7,854 bases of DNA from Burkholderia sp. (GTDB lineage Bacteria; Pseudomonadota; Gammaproteobacteria; Burkholderiales; Burkholderiaceae), in contig JASLEG010000234.1 in assembly GCA_030151225.1 (NCBI GenBank), forward strand, positions 1 to 7,854, read 5' to 3'. The notes under the pieces are model-generated. The model made no database searches. It saw only the letters and a list, made by a program, of their open reading frames with translations, and was not told the origin of the DNA. Below are positions 1 to 5,638 of this stretch, in pieces. The translations under genes were made by a program, and so were the position numbers. Position 1 is the stretch's first letter; each line of letters begins with the position of its first letter.

Positions 1-663
1 GGCGAGCGATGATTCGATCCAGGTCAGCGCGTCGCTCAGCATGCCGACGTAGCCGGAGAATTCCTGGCCGAGCGTGAGCGGCGTGGCGTCCTGCAGGTGC
101 GTTCGGCCGATCTTGACGATCTCTTTCCATTCGGTCGCCTCGGCGTCGATCGCGTCGCGAAGTTTTGTGACCGCGGGAATGAGCCGCTGCTTCACATTCA
201 CGGCGGCGGCGATGTGCATCGCGGTGGGGAACACGTCGTTCGACGACTGGCCGCGGTTCACGTCGTCGTTCGGGTGGACCTTGCGTGCCTCGCCGCGCAC
301 GCCGCCGAGCAGCTCGCTGGCGCGATTCGCGATCACCTCGTTGAGGTTCATGTTGGTCTGGGTGCCCGATCCGGTCTGCCAGACGGCCAGCGGAAATTCG
401 TCGGGATGACGGCCCGCGATGATCTCGTCGGCGGCCGCGACGATCGCGTTCGCCTTGTCCTCGGCCAGCACGCCGAGTTCGCGGTTCACGGCCGCGGCCG
501 CGCGCTTGATCAGCGCCAGCGCGTGGATCAGCTCGGGCGACTGCTTTTCCGTCGAGATCTTGAAGTTCTGCAGCGAACGCTGCGTTTGCGCGCCCCACAG
601 GCGGGCGTCCGGCACTGCGATTTCGCCGAACGTGTCGCGTTCCATCCGTACTGCTTCGCTCAT
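1..663 (-). CDS. fumC: Class II fumarate hydratase, N-terminal 221 residues (truncated by window edge)
   Basis: FumC is the iron-independent, homotetrameric fumarase of the TCA cycle, reversibly hydrating fumarate to L-malate in the cytoplasm. The frame is open from an ATG at 663 to the left edge. The family is about 465 residues, so a little under half is present. Family signatures are visible: LWGAQTQRS (22-30), the substrate-binding TGSGT loop (97-101), HPNDD (130-134, second anion site), QSSNDVFPTAMH (139-150) and GRTHLQDATPLTLGQE (186-201), which carries the Thr-His pair (T188, H189) matching E. coli T187/H188. GGAG at 675-672, eight bases before the ATG, supports this start; Met7 is a weaker alternative. 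The MATE gene lies upstream on the same strand, 158 bp away. The C-terminal SS loop with the catalytic serine and the GSSMPGKVNP signature are outside the window. Confidence 0.97.
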   Translation of the reverse strand, partial: MSEAVRMERDTFGEIAVPDARLWGAQTQRSLQNFKISTEKQSPELIHALALIKRAAAAVNRELGVLAEDKANAIVAAADEIIAGRHPDEFPLAVWQTGSGTQTNMNLNEVIANRASELLGGVRGEARKVHPNDDVNRGQSSNDVFPTAMHIAAAVNVKQRLIPAVTKLRDAIDAEATEWKEIVKIGRTHLQDATPLTLGQEFSGYVGMLSDALTWIESSLA

Positions 664-727
664 CTTGATGACTCCGTCACGAGAATTGACCATGCCGCGT
701 GCGCGGCCTGAAAGCGTAGGTAGGGAC

Positions 728-752
728 GGGCGCCGTTCTGACGACGGCGTCC
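728..752 (-). other. Inverted repeat / hairpin between MATE gene and fumC
   Basis: Arms 728-736 and 744-752 form a nine-base stem with one G-U pair around a seven-base loop. It lies about 70 nt after the MATE stop codon and 65 nt before the fumC ATG. There is no T-run on the fumC-proximal side, so it is not a classical intrinsic terminator. It could be a weak terminator or processing site for the MATE transcript, or a structure in the fumC leader. Confidence 0.35.
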
Positions 753-762
753 AGAGGCGACA

Positions 763-768
763 AGCATA
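763..768 (-). promoter_or_regulatory. Possible -10 element (TATGCT) for fumC
   Basis: TATGCT reads on the minus strand in the gap before fumC and matches the sigma-70 -10 consensus at the key T, A and final T. No convincing -35 hexamer sits 16-18 bases upstream. If it is used, the leader would be about 90 nt and would contain the hairpin at 728-752. This is a weak call based on one hexamer. Confidence 0.22.
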
Positions 769-821
769 GCGCCGGGCGCGATTTTACGTCGGCTCGCGCG
801 GGCCGGGGAAATCGGTCGCGA

Positions 822-2222
822 TCAGCCGGCCCGGCGCGCGGTGGCCGCGATCGCCGCGCGGGTCTTGCCGTGGAAGCGCCAGGTCATCAGCACGGCCACG
901 CTGGCGAGCCCGGCGGCGAGCCCCCACCAGAGCCCGCGCGCGCCGAGCCCGGCATGGAACGCGAAGCCGTAGCCGATCGGAAAGCCGATCCCCCAGTAGC
1001 CGACGGTGGCCGCGATCATCGGCACGCGTGTGTCGCGCAGCCCGCGCAGGCAGCCCGAGCCGACCGTCTGCATGCCGTCGACGATCTGGAAGATCGCCGC
1101 GATGCCGAGCAGCGAGGTGGCGAGCGCGACGGTGCTCGCATTCCTCGGATCGTCGAGATGCAGGTACAGCCCGACGATCGCCTTCGGTGCCACGATCATC
1201 ACGAGCCCCGACAGCGTCATGAACGCGATGCCCAGGCCGATCGCCACGAAGCCCGCGTGGCGCGCGGCCAGCGGCGCGCCCGCGCCCATCCAGTAGCTCA
1301 CGCGCACGTTGGCGGCCTGGCCGATCGCGAGCGGCACCATGAAGGTGACCGAGGCGATGTTCAGCGCGATCTGGTGCGCGGCCAGCGAGGCCTCGCCGAG
1401 CACGCCGATCGTGAGGCCGGTGGCGAGGAACAGCGTGGATTCGACGCCGTAGGTGATCGCCACCGGCCAGCCGATGCCGATCAGCTCGCCCATCAGCGGC
1501 AGCTTCGGGCGCGAGGCGGTGACGAAGTGACGGAGCGCGGGGCGGCCGTGCAGCAGCACCATCAGCGCGATCGCGGTGAGCCAGATGGTGAGCGTGGTGG
1601 CCACCGCCGAGCCGAGGAAGCCGAGCCGCGGCAGGCCGAACGCGCCGTGGATCAGCCCGTAGTTGAGCACCGCGTTGATGCCGATGCCGGCGATCGACAC
1701 CCACAGCAGGCGCCGCGCGGCGCCGATCGCGGGCAGGAACGCGCGCATCAGGCCCACCCCGATCAGGCTGCCCGGCGCCGCGAAGCACAGCACGCGGCAG
1801 TATTCGCCGATGTGGCGCGCGAGCTCGGCCGGTTCGTGGGCGAGCAGCAGCAGCGGCTCGGCGAACATCAGTACCGCGATGGCCGGCAGCGAGAGCAGCA
1901 GCGCCAGCAGGAAGCCGGTCCAGTAGATGTGCGGGATGCGGTCCTCGGCCTGCGCGCCGCGCGCGTGCGCGACGCTGACGCTGATCGAGGTCAGCACGCC
2001 CTGCAGCAGGGTGACCACCACGAAGAACAGCGTGGCGCCGAGGCCGCCGGCGGCGAGTGCATCCGCGCCGAGCGAGCCGAGCAGGATCGTGTCGGTCACG
2101 CTCATCGCCATCTGCGAGAGCTGGGCGATCGCCAGCGGTGCGGCGAGCCGGGCCGTATCGGCGGCGTGGCGGGACAGCGACGGCGGCGCGTCGGCCGTAC
2201 GCGGGAAGCCGGGAAGCGACAT
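822..2222 (-). CDS. MATE family multidrug efflux transporter (NorM-like)
   Basis: This 466-residue inner-membrane protein has the size and hydrophobic pattern of a 12-helix MATE transporter, which exports cationic drugs and dyes in exchange for Na+ or H+. Two homologous halves are visible. The first starts near residue 25 (PLAIAQLSQMAMSVTDTILLG); the second starts near residue 242 with IGWPVAITYGVESTLF. The membrane carboxylates that bind the coupling cation in NorM-type pumps appear conserved: D44 in helix 1, E261 in helix 7 and D382 in helix 10 (FQIVDGMQTVGSG). The family-typical CLRGLRDTRVP follows at 391-401. The ATG at 2222 gives the normal N-terminus but has no clear Shine-Dalgarno; no in-frame upstream start is better. 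A NorM has been characterised in Burkholderia vietnamiensis, but orthology and substrates cannot be settled here. It is followed by fumC and preceded by ybcJ on the same strand. Confidence 0.93.
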   Translation of the reverse strand: MSLPGFPRTADAPPSLSRHAADTARLAAPLAIAQLSQMAMSVTDTILLGSLGADALAAGGLGATLFFVVVTLLQGVLTSISVSVAHARGAQAEDRIPHIYWTGFLLALLLSLPAIAVLMFAEPLLLLAHEPAELARHIGEYCRVLCFAAPGSLIGVGLMRAFLPAIGAARRLLWVSIAGIGINAVLNYGLIHGAFGLPRLGFLGSAVATTLTIWLTAIALMVLLHGRPALRHFVTASRPKLPLMGELIGIGWPVAITYGVESTLFLATGLTIGVLGEASLAAHQIALNIASVTFMVPLAIGQAANVRVSYWMGAGAPLAARHAGFVAIGLGIAFMTLSGLVMIVAPKAIVGLYLHLDDPRNASTVALATSLLGIAAIFQIVDGMQTVGSGCLRGLRDTRVPMIAATVGYWGIGFPIGYGFAFHAGLGARGLWWGLAAGLASVAVLMTWRFHGKTRAAIAATARRAG

Positions 2223-2274
2223 GGGTGGAATGCGCGGATCCGGGCCCGCGCCGTGTTGTTGTCGTGAAGCCGCG

Positions 2275-2303
2275 AGCTTACGTTCTTCCTGCGCGGCTGT
2301 CGA
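2275..2303 (-). promoter_or_regulatory. Putative sigma-70 promoter of the MATE gene
   Basis: On the minus strand TCGACA (2303-2298, five of six bases match the -35 consensus) is separated by exactly 17 bases from TAAGCT (2280-2275, a modest -10 that keeps the initial TA and final T). A start near 2268 would give a leader of about 45 nt. This suggests the pump is transcribed independently of ybcJ, although the 131-bp gap would also allow read-through. Confidence 0.42.
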
Positions 2304-2353
2304 ATCGCGCGCCCGGCGCGGGTTTCGGCAGCCGTGCGGCGGCCTCGTGCGCG

Positions 2354-2572
2354 TTACGCGGCGTGCACCGCGATGCGCGTGTCCTCGAACAGCACCACCT
2401 GGCCCGCGCGGATCTTGCAGGTCTTGCGCAACTCGGTTGCGCCGTCCACCTTCACCGCGCCCGAGGCGACCAGCACCTTGGCGGAGCCGCCGCTGTCGGC
2501 CACCCCGGTGATCTTGAGCAGGTTGTGCAGTTCGACGTAGTCGCCGGTCAGCGTGAAATCGAGGTTCGGCAT
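2354..2572 (-). CDS. ybcJ: YbcJ-like S4-domain RNA-binding protein
   Basis: This 72-residue cytoplasmic protein consists of little more than one S4-type RNA-binding fold. It aligns by eye with E. coli YbcJ (70 aa) over its whole length: D/HVELHNLLKITG near 11-23, SGGSAKVLVASGAVKVDG (27-44), TELRKTCKIRAGQVV (46-60). The Ser-Gly/Lys pattern and the LRK-CKI basic patch correspond to the RNA-contacting face of S4 domains. YbcJ is thought to bind RNA, with a suspected role in ribosome biogenesis or tRNA modification; its precise target is unknown to me. The ATG at 2572 was chosen because it matches the YbcJ N-terminus. No strong Shine-Dalgarno precedes it, and the same frame stays open upstream (an ATG near 2623 would add 17 residues). 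The MATE gene lies 131 bp downstream. Confidence 0.9.
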   Translation of the reverse strand: MPNLDFTLTGDYVELHNLLKITGVADSGGSAKVLVASGAVKVDGATELRKTCKIRAGQVVLFEDTRIAVHAA

Positions 2573-2621
2573 CGTGCGGATCGCGCTGGCACGCGCGCCT
2601 GTGTAAAAAAGCAAGGCTCGC

Positions 2622-2627
2622 ATCATA
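2622..2627 (-). promoter_or_regulatory. Possible -10 element (TATGAT) for ybcJ
   Basis: TATGAT on the minus strand matches five of six -10 consensus bases and would place the transcript start about 43 nt before the ybcJ ATG. No good -35 hexamer is found at 16-18 bp. The GC-rich upstream segment contains a nine-base direct repeat, so an activator-dependent or weak promoter is possible. Confidence 0.3.
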
Positions 2628-2650
2628 AGCCACCGCGGCATCGGGAGCGA

Positions 2651-2670
2651 GCCCGGCGCAGGCCCGGCGC
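2651..2670. repeat. Tandem nine-base direct repeat
   Basis: GCCCGGCGC occurs twice, at 2651-2659 and 2662-2670, with an 11-base period close to one helical turn. It sits just upstream of the possible ybcJ -10. Regular one-turn spacing is what a regulator binding one DNA face would use, but such GC-rich words are also common by chance in this composition. Confidence 0.5.
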
Positions 2671-2923
2671 GGCATTTCCCGGTTTTCACGGGGCGGGAAC
2701 GATCGCTGCGTAGGCAGACGGGACCGGATGACGCGACGTCGGGCCGGGCTCGCGGGCGACGGACGTAAGCGAATGTATGCGAACCGTCAGCAAATGCAAG
2801 CCTGGGCAACCGTCGCGGCTTTCGGCGCACCGGTCGCCACACGGGCCGGTCTTCCCAATCGGTTGCCGCATCTCGCGGCAGCGCGGTGCGCTCGCAGCGA
2901 GGCGCGCGCCCACGACTTCCCAG

Positions 2924-2928
2924 AGGAG
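2924..2928 (+). promoter_or_regulatory. Ribosome binding site deciding the start at 2936
   Basis: AGGAG lies seven bases before the ATG at 2936. A nearer ATG at 2931 is only two bases from it and opens a frame that stops after nine codons, so 2936 is the real start. Confidence 0.8.
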
Positions 2929-2935
2929 AAATGTC

Positions 2936-3307
2936 ATGTCCAAGATTCGTACGATGCTGATCGGTGCCGTGCTGGCGACGTCCACGGCGGTGATCGCCAC
3001 GTCCTCGTTCGCGCAGGCCGGCGGCGGCTCGGCCGGTGGCGGCAGCGGCGGTGCCGACGCGGCGCCGACCGCACCGGGCAACGGCACGCCGGCCAACACT
3101 GCGGCGCCGGACAGCACCACCGGCATGAAGGGCACGATGTCGCCGGGAGCGACGTCCTCGGGCTCGATGAAGTCGCATCACTCGAAGGCCAAGACGCGGG
3201 CCAACAGCTCGATGCACGGCGCCAAGTCGAAGGCGGGCGACGCCGTGAACGGCAACACGAACGGCATGTCGCCGGCCGGCAACGGCTCGGCGGGTTCGTC
3301 GCAGTAA
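2936..3307 (+). CDS. Small exported Gly/Ser/Ala-rich protein of unknown function
   Basis: This 123-residue protein has a clear Sec signal peptide: MSKIR at the N-terminus, hydrophobic segment 7-21, and SSFAQA with likely cleavage after residue 26 or 28. The mature part of about 95 residues is low complexity. It begins Gly/Ser-rich (29-39), becomes Ala/Pro/Asn/Thr-rich (40-62), then has a basic patch with MKSHHSKAKTR (78-88) and KSK (97-99), and ends Gly/Asn/Ser-rich. MSPGATSSGS (68-77) and MSPAGNGSAG (111-120) look like a degenerate internal repeat. There are no cysteines or catalytic motifs, so it is probably disordered in the periplasm or surface. A strong AGGAG site and a strong terminator at 3364-3402 mark it as a genuine, probably well-expressed single gene. 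Its composition loosely recalls acid-shock/Asr-like periplasmic proteins, but homology is not shown. Confidence 0.8.
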   Translation: MSKIRTMLIGAVLATSTAVIATSSFAQAGGGSAGGGSGGADAAPTAPGNGTPANTAAPDSTTGMKGTMSPGATSSGSMKSHHSKAKTRANSSMHGAKSKAGDAVNGNTNGMSPAGNGSAGSSQ

Positions 3308-3325
3308 GCGCGATCGAGCTCGCCC

Positions 3326-3354
3326 GATGCGTGGCCCCGTGAGGGCCACGCATC
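3326..3354. other. Perfect 12-bp inverted repeat without U-tract
   Basis: GATGCGTGGCCC (3326-3337) and GGGCCACGCATC (3343-3354) are perfectly complementary around a five-base loop, 18 bases after the plus-strand stop codon. On the plus strand it is followed by AAAAA rather than T, so alone it is not an intrinsic terminator. It may act as an RNA 3'-end stabiliser or backstop beside the true terminator at 3364-3402. Confidence 0.75.
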
Positions 3355-3363
3355 AAAAACGAA

Positions 3364-3402
3364 GGCCGGACATCGCGTTGCGCGGTGTCCGGCCCTTTTT
3401 TT
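3364..3402. terminator. Bidirectional intrinsic terminator between convergent genes
   Basis: Arms 3364-3377 and 3381-3394 form a 14-bp GC-rich stem with one G-U pair and a three-base loop. On the plus strand it is followed by C and seven T (3396-3402), terminating the exported-protein gene. Read on the minus strand the same stem is followed by TTCGTTTTT (3363-3355), so it can also end the transcript of the converging 3448-4233 gene. Confidence 0.9.
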
Positions 3403-3447
3403 GCTCGACGGGTTCGGTGGTGTCGCCGCCAGCCGGCGCGACCGGCC

Positions 3448-4233
3448 TTACTGCCGCTGCTGCGGCTGGCGCTGGCCGTTCTGCTGCGGCGCGCGCGTCG
3501 GCGCCGGCACGAGGAAGATGCCGCGCAGCCAGGCGGCCATGCGCGAGAACACGTCGTGCGGTTCCTCGACGAAGATCTCCGGCTTCAGCAGGCGCAGGTA
3601 TTCCATGATCTGCTGCGCTTCCTGCTTCTGGAACGAGCCGTGCGCGATGCCGAGTCGCAGCAGCCCGCGCAGCTCGCCGAGCTTTTCGCGTGCGGTGCTG
3701 CCGATGCTCATCTCGCAGGCGAGCTTGGCTTCGTAGACGCGCTGGCGCAGCGATTCCGCGAGCCGCCAGGCCGGCGTCTGCATGCGCTCCTCGAGCGTCT
3801 GGATGTCGTGCACGGCGGACTTGATCTGCGCGGCCAGGGGATCGACCAGCGTGGCGTCGCCCTGGGCCTCGTTGACGATCGCGGCGGCCCAGTCGTGGCA
3901 CGCCTTCAGCAGTTCGTCGGGGGTCCATTCGCTGCGCGAGGCGAAACCGAAGCCGAAGGTCTCGGCCTGGCGCATCAGGATCTCCACGACGTTCGGGAAT
4001 TCCTTGTCCAGCGTGCGCTTCGCCCAGGCGTACTGGCCGCCCTGCAGCATGCGCTGCACGGCGTGCTCGGTCAGCGGCACCATGTTGTCGAGCAGCTTGG
4101 CGCGCAGGAAATCCTCGAACGACGGGGTCGCGAACTGCGGATCGAGCTTGAGCGAGACCCGCACGAACGCGTCGAAGTCCTTGCGCAGGGACGCGATGGT
4201 GTCGTCCTTGATCGTCAGCGTGATATGGCCCAT
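3448..4233 (-). CDS. Conserved-looking cytoplasmic protein of unknown function
   Basis: I do not recognise this 261-residue protein. It has no signal peptide and no membrane segment. It is rich in charged residues and Leu/Ala, with likely long helices at about 105-125, 131-176 and 180-217. N-terminal residues 3-8 look beta-strand-like, and DPQFATPSFEDFLRAKLLD (31-49) is a distinctive stretch. Hydrophobic WLRGIFLVPAP (235-245) leads into a Gln-rich tail (249-261) that is probably disordered. Normal codon use and a balanced residue composition argue for a real gene. The ATG at 4233 has GAGAAG four bases upstream; a GTG at 4281 would add 16 Arg-rich residues and is less likely. It converges on the exported-protein gene and shares its bidirectional terminator. 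azlD ends 203 bp upstream on the same strand. Confidence 0.82.
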   Translation of the reverse strand: MGHITLTIKDDTIASLRKDFDAFVRVSLKLDPQFATPSFEDFLRAKLLDNMVPLTEHAVQRMLQGGQYAWAKRTLDKEFPNVVEILMRQAETFGFGFASRSEWTPDELLKACHDWAAAIVNEAQGDATLVDPLAAQIKSAVHDIQTLEERMQTPAWRLAESLRQRVYEAKLACEMSIGSTAREKLGELRGLLRLGIAHGSFQKQEAQQIMEYLRLLKPEIFVEEPHDVFSRMAAWLRGIFLVPAPTRAPQQNGQRQPQQRQ

Positions 4234-4353
4234 GAATCTTCTCGATACGCGGTAGCTGCCGGCGCGTCGGGGCGCCGGCACGCGCCGCCCGTTTCGTCAC
4301 GGCCGGGGCTCGGGGCTCGCCGGCCGCTCCGTCGCGGTTGGCGCCAGGAGGGT

Positions 4354-4384
4354 TTTCCCTTCTTATCGGCGCGCGAGCGGGAAA
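4354..4384. other. Inverted repeat upstream of the 3448-4233 gene
   Basis: TTTCCC (4354-4359) and GGGAAA (4379-4384) are complementary across a 19-base spacer, in the gap between azlD and the unknown gene. The layout could be an operator for the unknown gene. No clear -35/-10 pair is visible nearby. Confidence 0.3.
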
Positions 4385-4421
4385 CTTGAGCGCGGCGGCC
4401 GGGCGGGCTCGGGACCCGCTC

Positions 4422-4433
4422 GGGGGCGCCCCC
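4422..4433. other. GC palindrome at the end of azlD
   Basis: GGGGGCGCCCCC is a perfect 12-base palindrome beginning three bases after the azlD stop codon on the minus strand. An imperfect GC-rich inverted repeat follows (about 4402-4421). Neither has a following T-run, so it is at best an atypical or Rho-assisted end of the azl transcript. Confidence 0.35.
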
Positions 4434-4436
4434 GCA

Positions 4437-4775
4437 TCAGGCCGGCAGCCAGCGCGGCATCACGACGCCCTGCCAGACGAAGAACACGGCGAGCCCCACC
4501 GCGATCGTCAGCAGCGGCCGGCGCGTGGCGGCCGACACGATCACCGCGGCCACGCCGCCGACGAGCTGCGGGTTGCGCAGGCTCGGCTCCACGTCGCCGC
4601 CGTGCGGGGCGAAGGTCATCGGCACGATGATCGCGGTCAGCACCGTGACCGGCACGAAGCCGAGCGCGGTGCGCGCGAGCGGCGGGAACACCAGCCGCTC
4701 GCCGAACAGGAACAGCGTGGCGCGGATCGCGTAGGTGACGGCGGCCATGCCGAGCAGGATCAGGACGTAGCTCAC
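4437..4775 (-). CDS. azlD: AzlD: small subunit of branched-chain amino acid exporter
   Basis: This 112-residue protein has about four hydrophobic segments (roughly 2-20, 37-53, 68-84, 88-105), as expected for AzlD, the partner of AzlC. In characterised members (Bacillus AzlCD; YgaZH and BrnFE are related) the pair exports branched-chain amino acids or analogues. Conserved-looking elements are YAIRATLFL near 15-23, PLARTALGFVPVTVLTAII (32-50) and the Asn-Pro-Gln-Leu at 68-71. The start is a GTG at 4775 whose last two bases begin the azlC TGA stop (GTGA, four-base overlap), a classic translational coupling arrangement. The frame stays open far upstream through azlC and the regulator gene, but that extension is Arg-rich antisense-like sequence and not protein. 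Confidence 0.93.
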   Translation of the reverse strand: MSYVLILLGMAAVTYAIRATLFLFGERLVFPPLARTALGFVPVTVLTAIIVPMTFAPHGGDVEPSLRNPQLVGGVAAVIVSAATRRPLLTIAVGLAVFFVWQGVVMPRWLPA

Positions 4776-5539
4776 GATGCGGCCTCCGAGCCGGTGTGCG
4801 CATCGCGGCGCGTGCGGGCCTGGTCGCGCCGCGACAGCGCGACGCCCACCGCCACGCCGGTCACCACCGCGGCCAGCAGGTTCAGCTTGTAGGGCAGCGC
4901 GTGGCAGAGTTGCGCGATCACGCCGGCCGTGATCGCGGCGGCCAGGTAGCGCACCGCGGCGAGCTGCGGCACCACGATCGCGATGAAGGTCGCGGCCATC
5001 GCGAAGTCCAGGCCGAGCGACTGCAGGCCCGGAAATGCCGCGCCGAACAGCAGCCCGACGAGGGTCCAGATCTGCCAGTTCACGTACATCGCCACGCCGG
5101 AGCCGAGGAAATAGTGCGGCCCGAGCTCGCCGGGGCGGGTGTGGCGGTAGCGCGCGTAGGCGACCGCGAACACCTCGTCGGTCATCAGCGCGCCGAGCGT
5201 GGCGCGCCAGCGCAGCGGCAGGTGCGCGACGTAGGGCGCGAGCGTGGCCGAGTAGAGCAGGTGGCGCAGGTTCACGATCAGCGTGGTGGCGATCACGACC
5301 AGCGCGCCGGCGCCGCCGGCGAGCAGGCCGACCGCGATGAACTGCGCCGAGCCGGCGAACACCACCAGCGACATTAGCTGGCCGTGCCACCAGGCGAGCG
5401 GCCCGGCCGTGACGAGGGTGCCGAAGATCACGCCGAACGGCGCGGCCCCGACCATCATCGGGAAGGTGTCGCGCGCGCCGTCGGCGAATTCGCGCAGCGG
5501 GGCGCGGGCGGAAGCGGATTGGGGGTGAGACGGGTTCAA
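4772..5539 (-). CDS. azlC: AzlC: large subunit of branched-chain amino acid exporter, TTG start
   Basis: This 255-residue inner-membrane protein has the AzlC layout: a short polar N-terminus, then seven or so hydrophobic segments between 25 and 237, and an Arg-rich cytoplasmic tail. Family features are FPMMVGAAPFGVIFG (26-40), FAGSAQFIAVGLL (61-73), NLRHLLYSA (90-98) and TDEVFAV (120-126). With AzlD it forms an exporter for branched-chain amino acids or related compounds. No ATG fits the N-terminus. The start is TTG at 5539, backed by a perfect AGGAGG (5553-5548) eight bases upstream. The AraC-family regulator ends 99 bp upstream on the same strand, and azlD overlaps the 3' end by four bases. 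Confidence 0.95.
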   Translation of the reverse strand: MNPSHPQSASARAPLREFADGARDTFPMMVGAAPFGVIFGTLVTAGPLAWWHGQLMSLVVFAGSAQFIAVGLLAGGAGALVVIATTLIVNLRHLLYSATLAPYVAHLPLRWRATLGALMTDEVFAVAYARYRHTRPGELGPHYFLGSGVAMYVNWQIWTLVGLLFGAAFPGLQSLGLDFAMAATFIAIVVPQLAAVRYLAAAITAGVIAQLCHALPYKLNLLAAVVTGVAVGVALSRRDQARTRRDAHTGSEAAS

Positions 5540-5547
5540 CGGTGATT

Positions 5548-5553
5548 CCTCCT
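5548..5553 (-). promoter_or_regulatory. Perfect Shine-Dalgarno for the TTG start of azlC
   Basis: AGGAGG on the minus strand, eight bases before TTG at 5539, is the strongest ribosome site in the window. It decides the non-ATG start and may compensate for the weak initiation codon. Confidence 0.85.
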
Positions 5554-5562
5554 GGAGCGCCG

Positions 5563-5568
5563 AGCATA
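5563..5568 (-). promoter_or_regulatory. Possible -10 element (TATGCT) for azlCD
   Basis: TATGCT on the minus strand, about 24 bases before the azlC TTG, would give a leader of only about 15-20 nt. The GC-rich -35 zone has no matching hexamer, which is what an AraC-activated promoter often shows. The link to the adjacent regulator is inference. Confidence 0.3.
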
Positions 5569-5638
5569 GTCGGGCGCCGGCCGGAAGGCTTGTACGTTCT
5601 TGCGGGAAGCGGGTGGGGAAGATGCCCCGGGCGGCTTG

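Larger units (their letters stand above)
2573..2935. other. Divergent intergenic region between ybcJ and the exported-protein gene
   Basis: This 363-bp stretch has no convincing gene on either strand; open frames crossing it lack ribosome sites and family features. It holds the possible ybcJ -10 (2622-2627), the tandem nonamer GCCCGGCGC (2651-2659 and 2662-2670) and an inverted repeat TTCCCG (2676-2681) / CGGGAA (2694-2699). A small hairpin TGCCGC (2864-2869) / GCGGCA (2875-2880) and the Shine-Dalgarno of the plus-strand gene (2924-2928) complete it. I could not identify a plus-strand promoter with confidence. Confidence 0.6.

Noticed and set aside
97..711. Plus-strand frames across the left end of the window.
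   Set aside because: They are antisense to fumC, whose minus-strand translation matches the enzyme family almost residue for residue.
784..1788. A 334-codon minus-strand frame overlapping the MATE gene.
   Set aside because: Same strand but another frame of the transporter gene; Arg-rich with no hydrophobic segments.
870..2267. A 465-codon open frame on the plus strand opposite the MATE gene.
   Set aside because: It is antisense to a clear membrane transporter, and its translation is dominated by Arg/Gln/Glu/His/Ala, the usual product of GC-rich antisense codons; no ribosome site or domain.
2777..2935. An upstream extension of the exported-protein frame starting at 2777.
   Set aside because: It would bury the signal peptide behind 53 residues; the AGGAG site at 2924-2928 points to 2936.
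2573..3349. An N-terminal extension of the ybcJ frame far upstream, suggesting a fusion protein.
   Set aside because: It overlaps the oppositely oriented exported-protein gene, is Arg-rich, and YbcJ proteins begin at the equivalent of the 2572 ATG.
3353..4300. Alternative frames on both strands over the unknown 3448-4233 gene.
   Set aside because: They are Arg/Ala-rich shadows; only the 3448-4233 frame has balanced composition, helical pattern and a sensible start.
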